NCBI GenBank assembly: GCA_963573305.1
Contig: OY754330.1
Coordinates: forward strand, 744,001 to 808,000
Source of the DNA: Pyrrhosoma nymphula
Taxonomy: Eukaryota > Arthropoda > Insecta > Odonata > Coenagrionidae
Direction of reading: 5' to 3'
DNA length: 64,000 bases
Numbering within the stretch: position 1 is the stretch's first letter; every line of letters starts with the position of its first letter. A program made the translations under genes and the position numbers. Below are positions 54,401 to 64,000 of this stretch, piece after piece. The notes beneath the pieces are model-generated. The model was not told the origin of the DNA. It searched no databases and was given only the letters and a program-made list of their open reading frames with translations.

Positions 54401-55383
54401 AGCAATTTTTGAAGTTATACTTCTTTGCGCACGTTGGAGACTTTTGGGATGGGATGTTGGTCGAGAAACCGCGTCACGCTCTTTTGGGTGAGAAAAATCC
54501 ACAATTGTACTCATTGATACGAATTCCTGGGTATTTTTAATCGAGCTAAAAGGATGAAATTTTCAGGGAAGGGTTCAAATTTGGTGTCGAGTCAGGAAAA
54601 AATCGAAAATCCCAATATTTTTCATTTGTTTCGAGTCCAGATAGGATTTTGTTTTTTAATGGGTTTAAATGGGAAAAACGAATAATTTACGTGTAGAGTA
54701 ATTTTCATTCATTCATTAACATATGAAATAATTTAGATACAAGTTTCATTCTTTGACTGAAATGAGGCCAAAAGATCAATGCATTTACTTCTTGCAACCG
54801 ATGTTTCTCTATCGATCGATAAATTGAAATATTTGAAGTTTAAACGCAAAATTAATGCAAATTTCGATCTTTTTTCCTTTTCGTTGCTAAGCAATTTTTG
54901 AAGTTATACTTCTTTGCGCACGTTGGAGACTTTTGGGATGGGATGTTGGTCGAGAAACCGCGTCACGCTCTTTTGGGTGAGAAAAATCCACAATTGTACT
55001 CATTGATACGAATTCCTGGGTATTTTTAATCGAGCTAAAAGGATGAAATTTTCAGGGAAGGGTTCAAATTTGGTGTCGAGTCAGGAAAAAATCGAAAATC
55101 CCAATATTTTTCATTTGTTTCGAGTCCAGATAGGATTTTGTTTTTTAATGGGTTTAAATGGGAAAAACGAATAATTTACGTGTAGAGTAATTTTCATTCA
55201 TTCATTAAAATATGAAATAATTTAGATACAAGTTTCATTCTTTGACTGAAATGAGGCCAAAAGATCAATGCATTTACTTCTTGCAACCGATGTTTCTCTA
55301 TCGATCGATAAATTGAAATATTTGAAGTTTAAACGCTAAATTAATGCAAATTTCAATCTTTTTTCTTTTCGTTGCTAAGCAAT
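51472..55383 (+). repeat. 489-bp satellite, eight tandem monomers
   Basis: Monomers start with TTTTTGAAGTTATACTTC at 51472, 51961, 52450, 52939, 53428, 53917, 54406 and 54895, a constant spacing of 489; the last ends at 55383, one base short. Differences are few: CCC or CAC at GCGCxCGTTGG, ACAACTTTC (monomers 1, 3) or ACAAGTTTC, and AAAATAT or AACATAT. Each monomer contains the palindrome ATCGATCGAT and CGCGTCACG. No long ORF exists. Confidence 0.95.
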
Positions 55384-56120
55384 TTTTCCATTGTTCCCGA
55401 GACTTCCAGTACCTTATACACAGGCTATGCTGCATTTAAGAGAATTTACCTTCTCGGAGCGTGTTTCAATACCTTTTAACAATATTATGCCTTCAACAGG
55501 TTCGATTTACAATGTTTTATTATGATATATATAAACTGTTTCGTAGCTTTGACACTCCTCCATTTGCTCATGTCTACGGAATCTGTTGGGATCGCTCCAG
55601 ATTCCTCCATTTTGCTTCTGAAACACTCTTTACACCTTATTCCGGGTTTCCCTCTCTCTGTTTTTACAGGAAACAATCCTTGCACCTACTTTCTGAAATG
55701 TACCACGAAACTCCATTCTACAAGTCAAAACCATGTAAAATGATAATGTTCTATGATGCATTATTTCTTGGATTTTGAAATTAGGCATTCAAGTACTACG
55801 CCATGTGTTTAATATGTAAATTATAATAATTGAGATCAGCAAAAATAAAATGAAATGTGAAAATCCATAGCATTTACTTAGCTCATATTGATTCAATTTC
55901 ATACTGCCAAATAACTGTAATCATGTTTAATTACAAATATTTACTTCAAAATTGCTCAATGGCATGAAAATAAAAGGAAAAATATAGAAATTACAAAGAA
56001 GAACAAAGTACATACGTCATGGGACCATTCGTTTTATGCTATTATCTAATTATTATATTCTTAGGTCAAACATTGACCAAGCTAAAATAATTTCCAAAAG
56101 AAGTAAGACCTTAAAGCATT
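55384..56120. other. Spacer between satellites
   Basis: AT-rich with a 105-codon frame at 55461-55778 that I do not recognise. It could be chance. Nothing else seen. Confidence 0.35.
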
Positions 56121-59100
56121 CGTATGTGATATTGAGTAAATATATGTAAGTGATATTGAGTAAATATAAGTATGTGATATTGAGTAAATATAAGTATGTG
56201 ATATTATGTAAATATAAGTATGTGATATTGAGTTAATATAAGTATGTGATATTGAGTAAATATAAGTACGTGATATTGAGTAGATATAAGTATGTGATAT
56301 TGAGTAAATATAAGCATGTGATATTGAGTAAATATAAGCATGTGATATTGAGTAAATATAAGTATGTGATATTGAGTAAATATAAGTACTTGATATTGAG
56401 TAAATATAAGTATGTGATATTGAGTAAATATAAGTATGTGATATTGAGTAAATATAAGTATGTGATATTGAGTAAATATAAGTACGTGATATTGAGTAGA
56501 TATAAGAATGTGATATTGAGTAAATATAAGCATGTGATATTGATTAAATATAAGCATGTGATATTGAGTAAATATAAGTTTGTGATATTGAGTAAATATA
56601 AGTACGTGATATTGAGTAAATATAAGTATGTGATATTGAGTAAATATAAGTATGTGATATTCAGTAAATATAAGTATGTGATATTGAGTAAATATAAGTA
56701 TGTGATATTGAGTAAATATAAGCATGTGATATTGAGTAAATATAAGTATGTGATATTGAGTAAATATAAGTATGTGAAATTGAGTAAATATAAGTATGTG
56801 ATATTGAGTAAATATAAGTATGTGATATTGATTAAATATAAGTATGTGATATTGAGTAAATATAAGTATGTGATATTGAGTTAATATAAGTATGTGATAT
56901 TGAGTAAATATAAGTACGTGATATTGAGTAGATATAAGTATGTGATATTGAGTAAATATAAGCATGTGATATTGAGTAAATATAAGCATGTGATATTGAG
57001 TAAATATAAGTATGTGATATTGAGTAAATATAAGTACTTGATATTGAGTAAATATAAGTATGTGATATTGAGTAAATATAAGTATGTGATATTGAGTAAA
57101 TATAAGTATGTGATATTGAGTAAATATAAGTACGTGATATTGAGTAGATATAAGAATGTGATATTGAGTAAATATAAGCATGTGATATTGATTAAATATA
57201 AGCATGTGATATTGAGTAAATATAAGTACGTGATATTGAGTAAATATAAGTACGTGATATTGAGTAAATATAAGTATGTGATATTGAGTAAATATAAGTA
57301 TGTGATATTCAGTAAATATAAGTATGTGATATTGAGTAAATATAAGTATGTGATATTGAGTAAATATAAGCATGTGATATTGAGTAAATATAAGTATGTG
57401 ATATTGAGTAAATATAAGTATGTGATATTGAGTAAATATAAGTATGTGATATTGAGTAAATATAAGTACGTGATATTAAGTAAATATAAGTACGTGATAT
57501 TGAGTAAATATAAGTATGTGATATTCAGTAAATATAAGTATGTGATATTGAGTAAATATAAGTATGTGATATTGAGTAAATATAAGCATGTGATATTGAG
57601 TAAATATAAGTATGTGATATTGAGTAAATATAAGTATGTGATATTGAGTAAATATAAGTATGTGATATTGAGTAAATATAAGTACGTGATATTGAGTAAA
57701 TATAAGTATGTGATATTGAGTATATATAAGTATGTGATATTGAGTTAATATAATTATGTGATATTGAGTAAATATATGTAAGTGATATTGAGTAAATATA
57801 AGTATGTGATATTGAGTAAATATAAGTATGTGATATTGAGTAAATATAAGCATGTGATATTGAGTAAATATAAGCATGTGATATTGAGTAAATATAAGTA
57901 TGTGATATTGAGTTAATATAAGCATGTGATATTGAGTAAATATAAGTACGTGATATTGAGTAAATATAAGTATGTGATATTGAGTAAATATAAGTATGTG
58001 ATATTCAGTAAATATAAGTATGTGATATTGAGTAAATATAAGTATGTGATATTGAGTAAATATAAGCATGTGATATTGAGTAAATATAAGTATGTGATAT
58101 TGAGTAAATATAAGTATGTGATATTGAGTAAATATAAGTACGTGATATTGAGTAAATATAAGTACGTGATATTGAGTAAATATAAGTATGTGATATTCAG
58201 TAAATATAAGTATGTGATATTGAGTAAATATAAGTATGTGATATTGAGTAAATATAAGCATGTGATATTGAGTAAATATAAGTATGTGATATTGAGTAAA
58301 TAAAAGTATGTGATATTGAGTAAATATAAGTATGTGATATTGAGTAAATATAAGTACGTGATATTGAGTAAATATAAGTATGTGACATTGAGTATATATA
58401 AGTATGTGATATTGAGTTAATATAATTATGTGATATTGAGTAAATATAAGTATGTGATATTGAGTAAATATAAGTATGTGATATTGAGTAAATATAAGTA
58501 TGTGATATTGAGTAAATATAAGCATGTGATATTGAGTAAATATAAGCATGTGATATTGAGTAAATATAAGTATGTGATATTGAGTTAATATAAGCATGTG
58601 ATATTGAGTAAATATAAGTATGTGATATTGAGTAAATATAAGTACGTGATATTGAGTAAATATAAGTACGTGATATTCAGTAGATATAAGTATGTGATAT
58701 TGAGTAGATATAAGCATGTGATATTGATTAAATATAAGCATGTGATATTGAGTAAATATAAGTATGTGATATTGAGTAAATATAAGCTTGTGATATTGAG
58801 TTGATATAAACATGTGATATTGAGTAAATATAAGCATGTGATATTGAGTAAATATAAGTATGTGATATTGAGTTAATATAAGCATGTGATATTGAGTAAA
58901 TATAAGTACGTGATATTGAGTAAATATAAGTATGTGATATTGAGTAAATATAAGTATGTGATATTCAGTAAATATAAGTATGTGATATTGAGTAAATATA
59001 AGTATGTGATATTGAGTAAATATAAGCATGTGATATTGAGTAAATATAAGTATGTGATATTGAGTAAATATAAGTATGTGATATTGAGTAAATATAAGTA

Positions 59101-62100
59101 TGTGATATTGAGTAAATATAAGTACGTGATATTGAGTAAATATAAGTACGTGATATTGAGTAAATATAAGTATGTGATATTCAGTAAATATAAGTATATG
59201 ATATTGAGTAAATATAAGTATGTGATATTGAGTAAATATAAGCATGTGATATTGAGTAAATATAAGTATGTGATATTGAGTAAATATAAGTATGTGATAT
59301 TGAGTAAATATAAGTATGTGATATTGAGTAAATATAAGTACGTGATATTGAGTAAATATAAGTATGTGATATTGAGTATATATAAGTATGTGATATTGAG
59401 TTAATATAATTATGTGATATTGAGTAAATATAAGTATGTGATATTGAGTAAATATAAGTATGTGATATTGAGTAAATATAAGTATGTGATATTGAGTAAA
59501 TATAAGCATGTGATATTGAGTAAATATAAGCATGTGATATTGAGTAAATATAAGTATGTGATATTGAGTTAATATAAGCATGTGATATTGAGTAAATATA
59601 AGTATGTGATATTGAGTAAATATAAGTACGTGATATTGAGTAAATATAAGTACGTGATATTCAGTAGATATAAGTATGTGATATTGAGTAAATATAAGCA
59701 TGTGATATTGATTAAATATAAGCATGTGATATTGAGTAAATATAAGTATGTGATATTGAGTAAATATAAGCTTGTGATATTGAGTTAATATAAACATGTG
59801 ATATTGAGTAAATATAAGCATGTGATATTGAGTAAATATAAGCATGTGATTTTGAGTAAATATAAGCATGTGATATTGACTAAATATAAGTATGTGATAT
59901 TGAGTTAATATAAGTACGTGATATTGAGTAAATATAAGTACGTGATATTGAGTAGATATAAGTATGTGATATTGAGTAAATATAAGCATGTGATATTGAT
60001 TAAATATAAGCACGTGATATTGAGTAAATATAAGTACGTGATAGTGAGTAAATATAAGTATGTGATATTGAGTAAATATAAGTACGTGATATTGAGTAAA
60101 TATAAGCATGTGATATTGAGTAAATATAAGTATGTGATATTGAGTAAATATAAGCATGTGATATTGAGTAAATATAAGCTTGTGATATTGAGTTAATATA
60201 AACATGTGATATTGAGTAAATATAAGCATGTGATATTGAGTAAATATAAGCATGTGATATTGAGTAAATATAAGCATGTGATATTGAGTAAATATAAGTA
60301 TGTGATATTGAGTTAATATAAGTATGTGATATTGAGTAAATATAAGTACGTGATATTGAGTAGATATAAGTATGTGATATTGAGTAAATATAAGCATGTG
60401 ATATTGAGTAAATATAAGCATGTGATATTGAGTAAATATAAGTATGTGATATTGAGTAAATATAAGTACTTGATATTGAGTAAATATAAGTATGTGATAT
60501 TGAGTAAATATAAGTATGTGATATTGAGTAAATATAAGTATGTGATATTGAGTAAATATAAGTACGTGATATTGAGTAGATATAAGAATGTGATATTGAG
60601 TAAATATAAGCATGTGATATTGATTAAATATAAGCATGTGATATTGAGTAAATATAAGTATGTGATATTGAGTAAATATAAGTACGTGATATTGATTAAA
60701 TATAAGCATGTGATATTGAGTAAATATAAGTATGTGATATTGAGTAAATATAAGCTTGTGATATTGAGTTGATATAAACATGTGATATTGAGTAAATATA
60801 AGCATGTGATATTGAGTAAATATAAGTATGTGATATTCAGTAAATATAAGTATGTGATATTGAGTAAATATAAGTATGTGATATTGAGTAAATATAAGTA
60901 CGTGATATTGAGTAAATATAAGTATGTGATATTCAGTAAATATAAGTATGTGATATTGAGTAAATATAAGTATGTGATATTGAGTTAATATAAGCATGTG
61001 ATATTGAGTAAATATAAGTATGTGATATTGAGTAAATATAAGTATGTAAAATTGAGTAAATATAAGTATGTGATATTGAGTAAATATAAGTATGTGATAT
61101 TGAGTAAATATAAGTATGTGATATTGAGTAAATATAAGTATGTGATATTGAGTTAATATAAGTATGTGATATTGAGTTAATATAAGTATGTGATATTGAG
61201 TAAATATAAGTACGTGATATTGAGTAGATATAAGTATGTGATATTGAGTAAATATAAGCATGTGATATTGAGTAAATATAAGCATGTGATATTGAGTAAA
61301 TATAAGTATGTGATATTGAGTAAATATAAGTACTTGATATTGAGTAAATATAAGTATGTGATATTGAGTAAATATAAGTATGTGATATTGAGTAAATATA
61401 AGTATGTGATATTGAGTAAATATAAGTACGTGATATTGAGTAGATATAAGAATGTGATATTGAGTAAATATAAGCATGTGATATTCAGTAAATATAAGTA
61501 TGTGATATTGAGTAAATATAAGTATGTGATATTGAGTAAATATAAGTACGTGATATTGAGTAAATATAAGTATGTGATATTCAGTAAATATAAGTATGTG
61601 ATATTGAGTAAATATAAGTATGTGATATTGAGTTAATATAAGCATGTGATATTGAGTAAATATAAGTATGTGATATTGAGTAAATATAAGTATGTAAAAT
61701 TGAGTAAATATAAGTATGTGATATTGAGTAAATATAAGTATGTGATATTGAGTAAATAAAAGTATGTGATATTGAGTAAATATAAGTATGTGATATTGAG
61801 TTAATATAAGTATGTGATATTGAGTTAATATAAGTATGTGATATTGAGTAAATATAAGTACGTGATATTGAGTAGATATAAGTATGTGATATTGAGTAAA
61901 TATAAGCATGTGATATTGAGTAAATATAAGCATGTGATATTGAGTAAATATAAGTATGTGATATTGAGTAAATATAAGTACTTGATATTGAGTAAATATA
62001 AGTATGTGATATTGAGTAAATATAAGTATGTGATATTGAGTAAATATAAGTATGTGATATTGAGTAAATATAAGTACGTGATATTGAGTAGATATAAGAA

Positions 62101-64000
62101 TGTGATATTGAGTAAATATAAGCATGTGATATTGAGTAAATATAAGTACGTGATATTGAGTAAATATAAGTACGTGATATTGAGTAAATATAAGTATGTG
62201 ATATTGAGTAAATATAAGTATGTGATATTCAGTAAATATAAGTATGTGATATTGAGTAAATATAAGTATGTGATATTGAGTAAATATAAGCATGTGATAT
62301 TGAGTAAATATAAGTATGTGATATTGAGTAAATATAAGTATGTGATATTGAGTAAATATAAGTACGTGATATTAAGTAAATATAAGTACGTGATATTGAG
62401 TAAATATAAGTATGTGATATTCAGTAAATATAAGTATGTGATATTCAGTAAATATAAGTATGTGATATTGAGTAAATATAAGCATGTGATATTGAGTAAA
62501 TATAAGTATGTGATATTGAGTAAATATAAGTATGTGATATTGAGTAAATATAAGTATGTGATATTGAGTAAATATAAGTATGTGATATTGAGTAAATATA
62601 AGTACGTGATATTGAGTAAATATAAGTATGTGATATTGAGTATATATAAGTATGTGATATTGAGTTAATATAATTATGTGATATTGAGTAAATATATGTA
62701 AGTGATATTGAGTAAATATAAGTATGTGATATTGAGTAAATATAAGTATGTGATATTGAGTAAATATAAGCATGTGATATTGAGTAAATATAAGCATGTG
62801 ATATTGAGTAAATATAAGAATGTGATATTGAGTTAATATAAGCATGTGATATTGAGTAAATATAAGTACGTTATATTGAGTAAATATAAGTATGTGATAT
62901 TGAGTAAATATAAGTATGTGATATTCAGTAAATATAAGTATGTGATATTGAGTAAATATAAGTATGTGATATTGAGTAAATATAAGTATGTGATATTGAG
63001 TAAATATAAGCATGTGATATTGAGTAAATATAAGTATGTGATATTGAGTAAATATAAGTATGTGATATTGAGTAAATATAAGTACGTGATATTGAGTAAA
63101 TATAAGTACGTGATATTGAGTAAATATAAGTACGTGATATTGAGTAAATATAAGTATGTGATATTGAGTAAATATAAGTATGTGATATTGAGTAAATATA
63201 AGCATGTGATATTGAGTAAATATAAGTATGTGATATTGAGTAAATATAAGTATGTGATATTGAGTAAATATAAGTATGTGATATTGAGTAAATATAAGTA
63301 CGTGATATTGAGTAAATATAAGTACGTGATATTGAGTAGATATAAGTACGTGATATTCAGTAGATATAAGTATGTGATATTGAGTAAATATAAGCATGTG
63401 ATATTGATTAAATATAAGCATGTGATATTGAGTAAATATAAGTATGTGATATTGAGTAAATATAAGCTTGTGATATTGAGTTGATATAAACATGTGATAT
63501 TGAGTAAATATAAGCATGTGATATTGAGTAAATATAAGTATGTGATATTGAGTTAATATAAGCATGTGATATATAGTAAATATAAGTACGTGATATTGAG
63601 TAAATATAAGTATTTGATATTGAGTAAATATAAGTATGTGATATTCAGTAAATATAAGTATGTGATATTGAGTAAATATAAGTATGTGATATTGAGTAAA
63701 TATAAGCATGTGATATTGAGTAAATATAAGTATGTGATATTGAGTAAATATAAGTATGTGATATTGAGTAAATATAAGTATGTGATATTGAGTAAATATA
63801 AGTACGTGATATTGAGTAAATATAAGTACGTGATATTGAGTAAATATAAGTATGTGATATTCAGTAAATATAAGTATATGATATTGAGTAAATATAAGTA
63901 TGTGATATTGAGTAAATATAAGCATGTGATATTGAGTAAATATAAGTATGTGATATTGAGTAAATATAAGTATGTGATATTGAGTAAATATAAGTATGTG
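56121..64000. repeat. 24-bp minisatellite array, about 328 units, open at the right edge
   Basis: The unit is TAAGTATGTGATATTGAGTA plus AATA (24 bp). Units keep the same register from 56121 to the end as far as I checked, differing by substitutions (TAT/TAC/CAT, GAG/CAG, TAAATA/TTAATA/TAGATA). Because 24 is divisible by three, one frame on each strand stays open for long runs: YKYVILSK on plus, FTQYHILI on minus (up to 1605 codons, 62293-57476). The plus frames lack ATG and open at GTG. Blocks of units recur at larger periods such as 648 bp. I regard it as a satellite and not a protein gene. Confidence 0.93.

Noticed and set aside
51472..55383. CRISPR-like or LTR interpretation of the direct repeats
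   Set aside because: Monomers abut head to tail with no spacers and contain no primer-binding site or coding region.
56246..57748. Plus-strand open frames encoding YKYVILSK repeats as genes
   Set aside because: They open at GTG after an in-frame stop, contain no ATG and are a direct result of a stop-free 24-bp unit.

Overview
The window looks like repeat-dominated nuclear DNA from an animal, most likely an arthropod (probably an insect; I cannot name the species). The grounds are an AT-rich background, many Penelope-like, R1-like, RTE-like and CR1-like retroelements, Helitrons, a mariner relic, tRNA-derived SINEs, two satellites, and a single recognisable host gene. There are no bacterial operons, rRNA genes, intact tRNA genes or CRISPR arrays.

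Layout. 0-5 kb: a Penelope-like element (PLE) relic interrupted by an internally deleted Helitron (93-976), a CR1-like reverse-transcriptase scrap, a broken mariner transposase and a diverged 128-bp tandem repeat. 5.1-8.9 kb: an unclassified repeat and a decayed RTE-like LINE. 9.2-15.6 kb: a nest of PLEs. It includes one very young PLE with two apparently identical 694-bp direct terminal repeats and a flipped 405-bp tail, inserted in a TA tract, with hammerhead-ribozyme-like motifs around it. 15.8-23.9 kb: LINE scraps, Helitron-like relics and a fold-back MITE. 23.9-26.1 kb (minus strand): the host gene, a GC-rich single-coding-exon hexosaminidase D-like GH20 glycosidase with an N-terminal membrane anchor. 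27.3-30.8 kb: Helitron and LINE relics. 31.4-42.3 kb: two R1-like LINEs head to tail (the first intact in both ORFs, the second with a frameshift in ORF1 and a stop plus two frameshifts in ORF2), then the tail of a third. 44.4 kb: a SINE. 47.7-51.1 kb: an intact PLE ORF flanked by a 1.04-kb inverted copy of its own 3' third. 51.5-55.4 kb: eight tandem copies of a 489-bp satellite. 56.1-64.0 kb and beyond the edge: about 328 copies of a 24-bp minisatellite that appears to stay in exact register.

How it fits together: apart from the glycosidase, coding capacity here belongs to selfish elements. PLE proteins combine a reverse transcriptase with a GIY-YIG nuclease, and their ends carry hammerhead-like motifs. 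R1-like elements use an ORF1 zinc-knuckle protein and an ORF2 endonuclease/reverse transcriptase. Helitron, mariner, MITE and SINE copies are non-autonomous or dead. The most interesting points are the PLE terminal architectures with ribozyme-like motifs, the shared junction octamer of the tandem R1-like LINEs, and the two satellites, which may be linked by a short shared sequence.
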